A stretch of 64,000 bases of DNA, taken from NCBI GenBank assembly GCA_949825045.1, contig OX463810.1, forward strand, positions 39,504,201 to 39,568,200, given 5' to 3'. This document shows positions 43,922 to 54,132 of this stretch, one piece after another; positions within the stretch are counted from its first letter, which is position 1; every line of letters starts with the position of its first letter. This DNA comes from Argyresthia goedartella. Its lineage: Eukaryota; Arthropoda; Insecta; Lepidoptera; Argyresthiidae. A program made the position numbers and the translations under genes. Under the pieces are notes generated by a model. It saw only the letters and a program-made list of their open reading frames with translations. It was not told the DNA's origin and did not search any database.

Positions 43922-45403
43922 TTAATCTACGGGCAGCCGAGACAACGTTGCTACCGCTCGTTTTAGTACCGAGCCTCCTACTAGAACCTCTGCAGACCGG
44001 GGGGTCCCGTCCCTGCCAGGGAACAAGTTAACAATGCGCCCCCTGCGCCAACGCAGTGGCGGTAGGTTAGCATCCTTAACCAGAACGAGGTCACCAACAC
44101 TAGAGGGGCTGGTTTTGTCAGTCCACTTAAGGCGCTGTTGTAAGATACGCAGATACTCGAGCGACCAACGCTTCCAGAAATTCTGAGTAAACTGCTGCAA
44201 CATCTGATACCCTGACAACCGATACAATTTCACTCCCTCGAAGGGGTGCTCGGGCAACGCGTTAAGTGGCTGTCCTATCAAGAAATGGCCTGGGGTCAGA
44301 GCCTCCAGGTCATTTGGATCCGAGCTGAGCGGACACAACGGTCGCGAATTGAGATCGGCCTCGATCTTACAAAACAATGTCGCGAGCTCCTCAAAAGTCA
44401 GCGCGGTCTGACCTACTATACGCCCCAAGTGCGTCTTAGCTGACTTAACTACGGCCTCAAAATTCCCACCCCAGTGGGGGCAACTCGGTGGGCTGAAGGT
44501 CCACTGTATACCCCGACGGGAGAGGGCCGTTCCAATATCCACTTTATTTACATTCAAAAAGTTGACTATCTCTCGTAAGCATCGTTCCGCACCGATGTAG
44601 TTAGTACCGTTATCAGAGCGGATCAAAGTTGGAAGTCCCCTTCGAGAAACAAACCTATCCAAACAAGCAATGAAAGCCTCTGTCGAGAGATCAGCCACGA
44701 GCTCGAGATGTACCGCCTTGGTGGATCTGTGGGGCCAGTCCGATTCTCTCCTGGCAAGCCAGGGTGGTCCCCACCACAAATGGTGTCTAACGAGTTCAGG
44801 AGCCCGACATCCCCTGGATGCACAATCAGACGGGTTCAATTCTCCTGGTACATGTCTCCAGGTCAGTGGGACCTCAGACGACACAATCTGGGAGACACGG
44901 TTCGCAACAAAAACCTCTAAGGTATGGACCGAAGCCGTCAGCCAGCACAAAACAATCTGGCTGTCCGTCCACGCGTACACCGTATCCTCCAAAACCACTG
45001 ACCCACGCAACACTGTTAGAGTGTGATTCAAAAGTTTGGTCAAAAGAGCAGCCCCGGACAGTTCCAGTTTTGGAATCGTCATCCTTGTCCGAATAGGCGC
45101 TACCTTGCTTTTTGCCAAAACCAAACGCACGTCGACCTCCCCGGTGGAGGTGACGGTTCGCAAATAAACCGCTGCCGCAAACCCTCGTTCAGAGGCATCA
45201 CAAAACCCGTGAAGGGTTGCCCTGTAATCCCCAGCAGGGACCAATTTCCTCGGCAGCGATACATTATTTATATTGAGGCCCAACCATTTCGCTAAATCGT
45301 TCGATACAATGCAGCCCTGAGCTCCAGAATCTAATAGGGCGCGAACGTATGTTGGGTTGCCCGCCAAATCCCAAACAAGCACAGAGGCGATCGGTAACAC
45401 CAC
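43922..45403 (-). CDS. pol: BEL-2 pol with two in-frame internal deletions
   Basis: This is an open frame of about 493 residues, against 1,282 in BEL-1. It keeps the retropepsin start (LLDSGAQ) to LAKWLGL, then jumps directly to NNVSLPRKLVP just before RNase H. Relative to BEL-1 this removes about 1,614 bp (538 codons), that is, most of the protease end and the whole RT. RNase H is retained. At ESDWPH it jumps to STKAVHLE, losing about 753 bp (251 codons) with the integrase zinc module and the first catalytic Asp. The second Asp (IRSDNGTNY), the Glu (HWGGNFE) and the DUF5641-like tail remain. Both deletions preserve the frame and no stop is present. The protein cannot carry out reverse transcription. 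As in BEL-1, the first codon at 45403 is GTG and the frame is open back to the gag TAG. Confidence 0.9.
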   Translation of the reverse strand: MVLPIASVLVWDLAGNPTYVRALLDSGAQGCIVSNDLAKWLGLNINNVSLPRKLVPAGDYRATLHGFCDASERGFAAAVYLRTVTSTGEVDVRLVLAKSKVAPIRTRMTIPKLELSGAALLTKLLNHTLTVLRGSVVLEDTVYAWTDSQIVLCWLTASVHTLEVFVANRVSQIVSSEVPLTWRHVPGELNPSDCASRGCRAPELVRHHLWWGPPWLARRESDWPHRSTKAVHLELVADLSTEAFIACLDRFVSRRGLPTLIRSDNGTNYIGAERCLREIVNFLNVNKVDIGTALSRRGIQWTFSPPSCPHWGGNFEAVVKSAKTHLGRIVGQTALTFEELATLFCKIEADLNSRPLCPLSSDPNDLEALTPGHFLIGQPLNALPEHPFEGVKLYRLSGYQMLQQFTQNFWKRWSLEYLRILQQRLKWTDKTSPSSVGDLVLVKDANLPPLRWRRGRIVNLFPGRDGTPRSAEVLVGGSVLKRAVATLSRLPVD

Positions 45404-45445
45404 CGTCTCCGGTTGGGGGGCAACAAATTGTTGGGCCGCAAATTC

Positions 45446-47161
45446 CTAGCGAGGGCCCCCGGGGCCCCACTGTGCCTGTAACCGATCAGGTAGGCAGCTA
45501 TACGCCAGAGGGTCCCATTGTACAAATGGCCCACGCGCCGGTTCCATTGCCACCCTACGACGCCCCCCGAAGGGTTGTGGGCGTGAATTCAACCGTGGCC
45601 GCTCCATGAGCGGGGGGGACATCACATGCGACCGACGAGGACGAGGCGACGAGCGGGGCGACAACTGAGGCGGCGTCCGAACCGCACCCGCATAGCTCGA
45701 AGTTGTCCCATGCCACCCGCCCGTTACGGCCTGCTCAACACACCCAATGTGCCGCTGAGTCGGATGCTGATTCGCAACCGAGAACTCAGGGCCCCCCATG
45801 TGATGACCCTGAGTGCGGCCCTGCACCCTAGTACCGCCCTGTGCACGTGGGGACATTGGCCCCTGAGTTGCGCTCCGAGTCGCAAACGAATTCTCAGGGC
45901 CCCATGCCGTGTCACCCTGGGTACGGCCCTGTGGTGGCTGTTGGCCGGACCGGTTCATGCACAACAGATTGTTGTGGGCCCCACCACAATATCCGCACAA
46001 TTTAGTGCGCGTGCAGTCCCTAGCCATGTGTGGCCCGAGGCACAGGAAACACCAGCTCCGCTGCTTGGCCATCCGGCGCCGTCCCTCAACCCTAAGTTCC
46101 CCGAACTTATTGCAATCGGCCACAGCATGGCCAATCTGCCTACAACATGGGCAGGTCTCACTATGTGGGGTCAATGCACTCACAGTCCCATACGACTGCC
46201 GGTTGGTGCGGTCCTTCCTCGTCGGAGGGCCCCTACTCACAGCGCTCCCGGCAGCTCTCTGTGGCTCCGAAGGATGGGTGGCCGTCAACCCCAAATTCTC
46301 TGCCCGTCGAGCCTCCTCTTCCAAAAATCCGACCAAGTCGGAGAAGGCGGGCAGGTCCTCGGCCGACCTCCCGTGAGACTGTTCGAAACGAGTCTGCACG
46401 TCAGCGGGTAGTCGGGAAAGTACAATGTACAGCAATAGGTACGACCATTCACCAACCGGAAGTCCAAGATTCTCTAGGGCCTTGGTGACGGACAACAACG
46501 GGTTCAAAACCTCCGTCTGTATGGCCCCGACCTTGTTCACAACCGGGATACTAAACAAACGGTTCAGTTGGGCATCGGCCAACCTCCGTTTGTTGTGGTA
46601 ACGTCTGACCAGCAATTGCCTGGCCGTTTCATAGTTACCCTCCGTAACAGTCAAATGAGCGACCAGCTCCCTGGGCTCACCCCTCAATGCTGCCACCAGC
46701 TGAGCCATTTTGACAGACTTGGTAATGTCCGATCGCATGTGCACCAAACTGTCGAACAGATTGATGAAGCTCATCCATTCACCGGACACTCCGTCAAAGG
46801 TAGGCATAGTTATAACGGGTAACCTGGTCCCCGATCCCTGATGCGGCAGAGGCGCCTCAATGTCACCACCACGGCTGGACTCGCGCTGCCTACGTATGTC
46901 CGCAGCCTTCTGCGTGATAGCAGCTGCCATCTCCATACACTGGTCGACATCCCCTAGCAACCGTGACAGCCTGTCAGGTGCGCAACCATCAACTGCTTCC
47001 GCCTGCGCGGACAATTCGAGCACCCTGTTGTAGCGTTCCTTAACGTCCATAGACCGCTCCAACACCACATCATGCCTATCTAAACGGTCTATCAGACCGT
47101 GTGCGGAGGAAAACCATCTGAGCTCCTTAGAAACACCCTTCTGTATTTCAGACAACGACAT
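45446..47161 (-). CDS. gag: BEL-2 gag, intact
   Basis: The protein has about 571 residues, starting MSLSEIQKGVSKEL at 47161 after a ~620-bp leader. An N-terminal coiled-coil-like region is followed by a DUF1759-type segment (PTFDGVSGEWMSFINLFDS, residues about 130-230). Three Cys-rich knuckles follow: CPCCRQIGHAVADC, CFLCLGPHMARDC and CGYCGGAHNNLLC. The C-terminal third is Pro/Gly/Arg-rich with short repeats (QGRTQG). It ends GPGGPR at a TAG (45446-45448) in the same frame as pol, 15 codons before the first GTG of pol. It would form the particle and bind RNA. No internal stop was found, and it is the only intact gag in the window. Confidence 0.93.
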   Translation of the reverse strand: MSLSEIQKGVSKELRWFSSAHGLIDRLDRHDVVLERSMDVKERYNRVLELSAQAEAVDGCAPDRLSRLLGDVDQCMEMAAAITQKAADIRRQRESSRGGDIEAPLPHQGSGTRLPVITMPTFDGVSGEWMSFINLFDSLVHMRSDITKSVKMAQLVAALRGEPRELVAHLTVTEGNYETARQLLVRRYHNKRRLADAQLNRLFSIPVVNKVGAIQTEVLNPLLSVTKALENLGLPVGEWSYLLLYIVLSRLPADVQTRFEQSHGRSAEDLPAFSDLVGFLEEEARRAENLGLTATHPSEPQRAAGSAVSRGPPTRKDRTNRQSYGTVSALTPHSETCPCCRQIGHAVADCNKFGELRVEGRRRMAKQRSWCFLCLGPHMARDCTRTKLCGYCGGAHNNLLCMNRSGQQPPQGRTQGDTAWGPENSFATRSATQGPMSPRAQGGTRVQGRTQGHHMGGPEFSVANQHPTQRHIGCVEQAVTGGWHGTTSSYAGAVRTPPQLSPRSSPRPRRSHVMSPPLMERPRLNSRPQPFGGRRRVAMEPARGPFVQWDPLAYSCLPDRLQAQWGPGGPR

Positions 47162-47763
47162 GATCGGAACGATACTTACTCACAATTTGCAGTAACTCAA
47201 TTATATTGGACCCTCCAGTCTACAACACAAACGAGGGAACCCTAATCTATAACTTAAACAATGCTGATTTCCCCAAACAATAGAAACCGAGTTTTATATC
47301 TACACAAATTCTGTAAACAACAATTTAGTTTCCCTATATCATATAACACACACAGATAGTCAATATTAGTTCAAGTTATAAATTGCTATAAACTGAAAAC
47401 AATGTCATAGGCTGCTATCAATAAATGTAACTACCTATGTTAACCAAACATTCATTAGCATTACTAGACTACTAATAGATTGACTAACTGGTAACTGGTA
47501 CTTCAAATGCAAATTTCAATTCACCTACAATGTACCTGTAATGTAATTACTATTCTGAGTCACATCTCAGTACAACTGGTCATTTAGGGAAAACTGTTAT
47601 ATCTGTCTGTCTACTACCAGCAATAGACTTATAACTTACAATACTACCAATCTATGTGGATACAGGAACAAAACCAAGTTAGCTAATAACCGCCTATACC
47701 TACAGGTTGATAGTCCCAAATCGTGGGTTCCTGGAGCCCTTGACGGCTGCAAATCTCAGGAAA

Positions 47764-47780
47764 CCACGCTCTGGCTACCA
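47764..47780 (-). other. Primer-binding site of BEL-2
   Basis: TGGTAGCCAGAGCGTGG lies 3 bp beyond the 5' LTR on the minus strand and starts with TGG as expected for complementarity to a tRNA 3' CCA end. The tRNA species was not determined. BEL-3 has a similar site. Confidence 0.7.
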
Positions 47781-47783
47781 AAA

Positions 47784-48288
47784 TGTTCAGGCCTCTCGGC
47801 ACCCGATGACCTCGCAGGGGCCCATAGCTACGAGGTAGCGTAGCGATCGGATGCCAAGAAGCAAGAACGTCGGCGATTCACCGAGCTAAAGTAAATAGAT
47901 TCTATCTGACCTGGTCTGTGCTTCGTTCCCGTCAAACTCCTGTCTCTCTGCAAGGCCTGGGTGCACCCTAGGCTCTTCTTGGTAGACAGGTTCTTCAGCC
48001 AACCAGGTATGGCTGGCAGGCCAGCTTCGACACGCACAGTGTTACGTAAATACGAACTTTATCTGGTTCGGAGAACCACAATACACTCAGCTATAAGACA
48101 ATCCTGAGGGGAGCCCGAATACAATTCCAGATGGCTTACGATTTAATTTCAATGCCCAAAATCAATACGCGTCACATTGCGGGGGCTTTTCGTCTGTCCG
48201 TTGTCAAAAACTTCTCGGTTGACAGCTCCGTCAAATTCAAAATGGCCGTTCCGAAACCATCGATCGAGTATCGATTCTGAATCGAACA
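47784..48288 (-). repeat. 5' LTR of BEL-2 (505 bp)
   Basis: TG/CA ends, followed by TAGGT. Homologous to the 554-bp BEL-1 LTR with many differences. Confidence 0.95.
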
Positions 48289-48339
48289 TAGGTAATGGTA
48301 GTTATTCAAATGCCATTTCCCGTTATAGATTTTGAATTT

Positions 48340-48765
48340 CATTACCATCTTCTTCTTCTTATTGTGCCTCTCCACTACAGGAGGTTGGCGGTCAGCTCCT
48401 CATATTCCTTCTTGTTCATCGCCAAGCGCATCAGCTGTTCTACGCTGGCCACTCCCGTCCATTCTCTGATGTTGCGGAGCCACGATTTCCTCCTTCTGCC
48501 AGCGCGTCCTTGCCCATCATGATGACTTGATGAAGTCGGTACCGTTCGTGTCGAAGCACATGTCCCAAGTAACTTATTTTCTTCTATTTAATGATCAAAG
48601 TGAGTTCTAGGGATCGTTTGGCGCGCCGTAGAAATTCTTCATTCGTGACCCTATGGACCCCGCTTATTCTCAGCATTCTTCGGTAACACCACATTTCAAA
48701 GGCGTCCAGTTTCTTAATGGTTGCCGCCTTCAAGGTCCAAGCATTACCATGGCATTAGGTTCAAA
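48340..48765 (-). pseudogene. RTE-like LINE C-terminal relic
   Basis: The minus strand reads NAWTLKAATIKKLDAFEMWCYRR-like sequence, then RISGVHRVTNEEFL, and after a stop ISYLGHVLRHERY. This is the standard end of RTE-type LINE proteins (the AWT...FE.W..RR...I.W....TN block and YLGH.LR). Two or more stops and frame changes follow, down to a (CTT)n-like stretch near 48348. The catalytic RT is absent. Confidence 0.7.
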
Positions 48766-49222
48766 ATAAAAAATAAAATAAATAAAAATAAAAATTGCGT
48801 TGCCTCGCGCGAAGGCGCGGTAATGGACCGGTTAAATGCCAAAAATACCTAGTCCGCCAGCAAACACTTCCGGAAACTCATTTCAGTCACATTAAAACTA
48901 TTGGGTCTACCTCAGTCAAATTGCAACAGTCCAAATCTATGTTAAGACATCTTATCCAAGTGTGGACCACCATGTTCAATAACATAAAATTGGAAATAAA
49001 CATTTGTTTGTCCATTTTAACGTCTACAGAGATGTAACCGAGCAGCGGGATAATGTCTCTGGTATATTACTTTAATCTTAGCTGTTGCGTAACACGTAAA
49101 AAACGTATTTTACAAATCATAATTAATTACTGAGATTTATGCAACACATAACCTTTCAGTGATTTTTCTTACCACACTGGTCGCACTAATAATTCTTAAA
49201 CCGGCACTTAAATTATGCGCGA
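48766..49222. other. No gene seen; AT-rich spacer
   Basis: Starts with an (AAAAT)n stretch (about 48765-48795). No frame with motifs. Confidence 0.5.
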
Positions 49223-49510
49223 CTATTCCCGCACCGAAAGCAATCGCGACGCAGCTCGGATCCCGAGCCGTGAGCAGCGCCCTGCATGAGCCCGTCCGCC
49301 GCTGCCGCCGTGCAGCCCCCCCACCGGCGCCGCCGCCCCCGCGCCCGCTATGGCCGCGGCGTTCGAGGCGCGGTTCAGCCCCGCGGCTCCGGTGACTGCC
49401 ACCGCAGCGTGTCGTTCTGCCGGCTCCAGCGCCGACGCCAACTCGACAGCGCGCTTGTAGTCAATGTTCTTCCTCGTGTCCTCACTGCACAAGGCCGAAA
49501 CTAATTGAAC
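49223..49510 (-). pseudogene. GC-rich relic, possibly LTR-retrotransposon gag
   Basis: On the minus strand, CSEDTRKNIDYKRAVELASA then LEPAERHAAVAVTG followed by an Ala/Gly-rich tract, about 89 codons open. The motif of short helices with a ...Y..A...A..LE.AE... pattern resembles the end of Ty3/gypsy gag domains before the zinc knuckle. The sequence is about 70% GC in a surrounding ~35% GC background. No neighbouring pol was seen. A host exon is the alternative. Confidence 0.3.
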
Positions 49511-50147
49511 ACTTAGATTTACTTCCAGTTTATTACCGAAATTACAAATCTTTGCTAGGTGTTGTTATATATACAGGTCATCTTATACTTAAATACATAT
49601 ACTTATGGTTTGTCCTCGCAATTGTTTTCTTTGCCAGAATACATGTCTTTCTGCTATCTCCGATCACTGCGGTTCCAGGTACTCCTTGACAATTCGTGTA
49701 AGCTCTTCAAATTATTTATCTTCTGGTAGAGCAGGAGCTCATAGATCACATATTAGCTCATAGCACGTTACGCCGAGATGTCACAATGCTGACGACACAA
49801 ACATGAGTCTGCTGCTATTAAGTTTAAAGTTATGAACTGGTTTATACAACGAACATCGACATCCCAGTTTTGGGAACCTACCTATGTCTTCTATTTTTCC
49901 GAACAGCATAGCAAATACGCCAATGGTGTGTTTTGCAATTTTTTGATCGTACCTTCTGAAGTTATCTAAACGAAAATAAAAAAAAACGAAGAGTTTGCAA
50001 AGCTTCCTTTTCAACTATACCCTACATAACGTTTTTCGTCATTTTACCCCCTCCACTTTTTATAGGCAATATTTTTTCATATTAGACTTGAATTATGTTG
50101 CGGTTATCAAGAAAAATATTATTGCAGAAGATTTTAACTCTTCCAGT
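49511..50147. other. No gene seen; spacer
   Basis: AT-rich with no motif. Confidence 0.5.
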
Positions 50148-50218
50148 TCCCGAGAAAAGTGCCTGTGATAGACGGACGGATACGCTAGTACCCGGTACGG
50201 AAACCTAAAAAGAAAAAA
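50148..50218 (+). repeat. LINE 3'-end-like repeat
   Basis: GAGAAAAGTGCCTGTGATAG, GACGGACGGA and GGTACGGAAACCTAAAAAG match the pattern at 43110-43195 and typical RTE 3' ends. Confidence 0.5.
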
Positions 50219-51366
50219 ATGTTACAGAGAACACACTGAAGGGGTGCCCCGTGGTAAATTTTAAAAAGACGAAAATTTGGACCACCTTATATAGGTAGGG
50301 AATATTCACAACATTATTCGAGTATCCATTCCCTAATTCACAGCAAATTTCCCGACACAACAAACAATTGTCTGTTTAGCTTATTGCCTACCATTGCCCA
50401 TTGCCAGACACATGCCACGCATGCAATGACAAATGAAAATATTTGATCAACAGTCATCAACTCATCAGTTCACACTTCATGCACGTACACGGGCTAATAG
50501 AATCATCAGATGCCACGCAACACCATTCAGCTGTTGATGAAGCATACAACATAATATCTATCTACATAGAGTCATACCCCAATACTTCTATTTACACCTG
50601 CGTGAAAACATTACATTATTTTATTAGTTTATTTATAGAAGGCCCGATGCATAAGTAGGAAATCGTGGTTCCACAATTTCTTAGGTCAGTCGAAGCGGTT
50701 GGAGAAGAACAGCAAGAGAGCTGACCGCAAACCAACTATTATAATGGAGATATTAAAAGAGAAGTAAGGCAGTTATGGCTTGTTTCATAGGTTATGTTAT
50801 GTTATGTACAAACCCAAACTGCCAGTTTTTTTTAAGTGAAAACACTATTTATCTGGCAGATAGGGTTTGATCCATTACATAATATAAATTGTGATAAAAG
50901 CCGTAGGGATCATAATATAAATTTACATTACATATTATTCCACCCTGATCTATCTGCAATTTAATGCAACGGTTAGTCCCTAGCCTGCTGATTCCGGTTT
51001 GGACTTATTAGTCCTACATTAAAATTTTGCGCTAATTCCGGTTCGGACTTTTTTAATATGTATGTCACCGTAAGATTGTGAACCGTCAGTTTATAAAGTA
51101 AAGCGTGAGTTTGTAAAATTTCGACAAATTGTAAACGTGGCCGACAATATTTGAAATTAAATTTCTTTCGTTGAGTACATGTCAACCTAACGCGAAAGAT
51201 AAAAGGGATTCGCTTCGCTCACCCCCTTTGCTTTCACCTACCCTGACCCACCACTTCGCCCTGTATTTCGTTTGCAATTCAAGTTTAAACTATTTCCCAA
51301 TATAACGGTCTGATTATAAACTAACGCGTTTTTTTGTAAACAGTCTGGTACAGTTCACAATTTATC
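50219..51366. other. No gene seen; spacer
   Basis: Only short frames. TTATGTTATGTTATG-type runs are present near 50800. Confidence 0.5.
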
Positions 51367-51418
51367 AACAGTTTATAAACTCACAAGAAAATTTTTTCTT
51401 GTGAGTTTATAAACTGTT
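51367..51418. repeat. Perfect 52-bp palindrome
   Basis: AACAGTTTATAAACTCAC with its continuation AAGAAAA (51367-51391) is followed by TT and then the exact reverse complement (51394-51418). The stem is 25 bp. Adjacent sequence has another GTTTATAAACT-like word (TGATTATAAACTAACG near 51311). Confidence 0.9.
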
Positions 51419-51439
51419 CAGATCTAAGGTTTTTTTTCA

Positions 51440-51560
51440 CCCCTAGCCGGGGCGAAAAAAACCTATCTGGTTCCCACGACACAGGGTACCCTAGTGTGGG
51501 GCCAGAAGCAACGTATGTGCGTGCATGCAAATGTTTATATTCATGTATATATTTGCCTAT
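51440..51560 (+). repeat. SINE body fragment
   Basis: CACCCCTAGCCGGGG, an A-rich stretch, CCCACGACACAGGGTACCC and GGGCCAGAAGCAACG match the minus-strand SINE at 24600-24840. The tRNA head is lost upstream, next to the palindrome. Confidence 0.65.
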
Positions 51561-51880
51561 AATACTTGTCAGTGCTACCAGTAAACAAAATAGATTTGCA
51601 ACGTGCGGTGAAAAAAGCGTGCTACGAGCGAATAAGCTAGTTAGAAGGGAGGCAGACAGATCACAGTGCGACAACAAGTAAATAAAACAACACCTTACGT
51701 ACAAGTGCAGGCAGCAAATTGAGTAACTCCGCAGACATAAAGCGACACGCAAATAATAGAACTTTCTCGACACATGTTCGACGCTTCGTCCCCCTGTGAC
51801 TGTTAAGGCTCTACATCTAGGTAATGTTAATATGGAAATATTAAACTGCACATAAAATTACTGATTTGCACAGCAAATAA

Positions 51881-51942
51881 CAGGGCAAAATGCTGCGGTA
51901 GCTTAGGTTGAGTAGTAAGGGTAGGCGCGTTAGGTTGAACAT
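51881..51942 (+). repeat. Dispersed repeat interrupted by a LINE
   Basis: CAGGGCAAAATGCTGCGGTAGC to GTTGAACAT, continuing at 53062 with AACATGCAAGAACAACAAAAAA. It matches the uninterrupted copy at 23549-23669. Confidence 0.65.
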
Positions 51943-53061
51943 TTCCATTTCATTAGGGCGTAAAAGAAACATGTATCGGAGTTCTTATAGTCTCAGCGAT
52001 AAATCTATTTCCAGCTGTAATGAGATAAGGGATTTGGGTATAATAATGGACTCAAAATTACTTTTTGATAAACATATTGATACAATAGTAAAGAAAGCAT
52101 ATAAATTACTAGGATTCCTTATACGCTCCTGTAAAAATTTCAAGTTGATGAAGTCTATTAAGATAATTTACTGCACTCTTGTAGTAAGAAGCAACTTGGA
52201 GTACGCATCTCAGGTGTGGAACCCACGTTATGACGTCTATATTTCAAAAATTGAGTCCATCCAAAAAAAGTTTTTTCGCTATCTATGTTACAAATTTAGA
52301 ATTCCAAGACGGAGCTATGAGTTTCATTGCAATCAATTCCACCTTCTCCCTCTTCAAATCAGGCGTGAAGCTGCAGATATAATATTCCTCACTAGGCTGG
52401 CTCAGAATAGTATTGATTGTCCAGATTTGCTGAATAAAATCCATCTGTTAGTCCCCGCACGTCAATTACGTCTCAAATCACTGTTGCTTGTTCCACTCGT
52501 TCATACCAATTACAGGCAGAACTCGTTTCTTTTGAGAGCTTCGCGCTCTTTCAATTCACTTAGTTTTGACTGTATGGACATAGACATGTTTTGTAGTAGT
52601 GCTCGGTCTGTCAGCTATTATCTGACCAGTAAGTTAAGCTCAACTATTTAAGTTTAGTGCTAAGCAATATTAAACTATATCCTTGTATTAACTGTTTATA
52701 CGTCCCGCGTATCTTTTAATGTTGTAATTTACAAGTAGAAGTAGGTATATATGTCTCAATATAGGCTTGTGTTGTTTCTTTGTAATAATTAACGTAATAT
52801 GCATAGTTATAGTTAGGTACTCACTAATGTAACATTCATAAAAATGTAGGTATTAATAATATTGTATTTTATCTGGTTTCGTGTTTCCAGTTAGGTATGT
52901 CTGCATTCATAGGAATCAATTTGTTATTATACTCTGTCGTCAATTAGTCAAAACTTGTAATTGGCTATGAACTGTACATTTTAAGTGTTAAACTGTAAAA
53001 TTTTAGCTGTAAGTTTTCCATACAAGAAAAATAAAATAAAAATAAAAATAAAATAAAAAAT
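51943..53061 (+). mobile_element. 5'-truncated LINE in a dispersed repeat
   Basis: AACAT lies at 51938-51942 and 53062-53066 as target duplication. The interior codes for the C-terminal part of a Jockey/CR1-like ORF2, has a ~380-bp 3' UTR and ends in an AAAATA-type tail (about 53026-53061). The uninterrupted repeat at 23.5 kb serves as an empty-site comparison and fixes the ends. Confidence 0.85.
51949..52651 (+). pseudogene. LINE ORF2 C-terminal part, open
   Basis: About 233 codons without a stop, ending at TAA 52649. It shows DLGIIMDSKLLFDKHI, YKLLGFLIRSCKNF, SNLEYASQVWNP, IQKKFFRYLCYKFRIPRR and FLLRASRSFN, the RT thumb and the C-terminal region. It is homologous to 40600-41200 of the other LINE but a different subfamily. 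The RT active site is not included. The frame upstream of 51943 is the older repeat. Confidence 0.85.
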
Positions 53062-53121
53062 AACATGCAAGAACAACAAAAAATACTTAAAACATAAACT
53101 TGATTAAGTACACATAAAATA

Positions 53122-53483
53122 TTTTATCTACAGACGTATCATAAACCCTCTTTATTGCGTTCAAAAACCGCACGTTACGATCAGCATTATGTTAAAATAC
53201 TTGGTAAAAACTCGTTTCGTATCTGGAAAACTACACATTATGGTCATTATGTGTAGTTTTTCTACATATAATGACATTCAAATTTCGAACGCCGACGCCC
53301 ACCCGCGTGCCGTCCCTAGTTTGTCTGTGAAGTTGGTACTGACTTCAAATTTCGAACACCGACGCCCGCCTGCGTGAAGTTGGTACTAAAGAACAAGCTA
53401 AACAATTGCAGAACCACAATGCCGGTCAAACATGCGGTTCCTGAACACATCAAAGAGAGCTTATGATATGTGTGTAGATAAAC
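53122..53483. mobile_element. MITE-like repeat, copy B (362 bp)
   Basis: Inverted ends TTTATCTACAGACGTATCATAA and GTGTAGATAAAC, as in copy A (18897-19212). A 12-bp stem hairpin (AAAACTACACAT/ATGTGTAGTTTT, about 53226-53260) is present here but not perfect in A. The CTTCAAATTTCGAAC...CCGACGCCCGCC block occurs twice, an internal duplication of ~55 bp. Confidence 0.75.
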
Positions 53484-54132
53484 TAGTGTATGTAACTGTA
53501 CATAATTAGGCATTAAAACTCTCGCGTGATATTCTCTGTAAAACTCTGTCCTACTGCTCAGCTGCTCAACTGGTTGAGTAATCTAGTTGAGCAGAAGAAG
53601 TGGCCACAGATCAAAAAAGTTCAAAGTTCAAAGTGTTTATTAATCAAAAATATTAATTACAGGTTTACTTACATCTAAAGCGTAGGTAGGTACTAAATAT
53701 TATTCAACATATGACATTAACTTCTGCACTGGTCAGAGACCGTCTCGCAGTAAGTTAAGATCAAAGGAATAATCTGCAAACTAATTGCAGTCTAAAAACA
53801 GTTTTCAAAAACATTCCTGTTTGCGGAATGGACAAATACAAAATGGAAAAAAAGTAATTATACCTAGGTTTATAACTAGGTAGCCTATGGTTAAATTATC
53901 ATCGAATTAAGTTGTGTGTGTGAATGTTAAGCAGTCATACATTATTTGTGTATGACTGCTTAGCCCTACGACAAGCCCCAAGATTGTTCATTTCATGATG
54001 TGGCTATAATAATATAATATAATAAAACATTTATTTTCAGAAAAAACGGTTCCATAGTATTGTTAGTACAAAAAGAGTATTTCCTATTCTATGTTAGTTA
54101 CACCTTAAAATAAAATAAAAATAAATAAGTAA
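53484..54132. other. No gene seen; spacer
   Basis: Contains an inverted pair AGCAGTCATACA/TGTATGACTGCT at about 53930-53962 with a short loop. No coding frame. Confidence 0.5.

Larger units (their letters stand above)
43385..48288 (-). mobile_element. BEL/Pao LTR retrotransposon BEL-2, intact gag, RT-deleted
   Basis: Two 505-bp LTRs with TG/CA ends are flanked by TAGGT (43380-43384 and 48289-48293). The order on the minus strand is LTR, primer-binding site, ~600 bp of 5' UTR, gag, in-frame TAG, shortened pol, hairpin and purine tract, LTR. The coding sequence is nearly identical to BEL-1 where both are present, but the LTRs differ considerably. The two LTRs of this copy differ at about two positions by eye, which suggests recent insertion. 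It could serve as a mobilisable gag donor if RT and integrase were supplied in trans. Confidence 0.95.

Noticed and set aside
45626..46411. Long plus-strand frame of ~260 codons
   Set aside because: Antisense shadow of the BEL-2 gag Pro/Arg-rich region.
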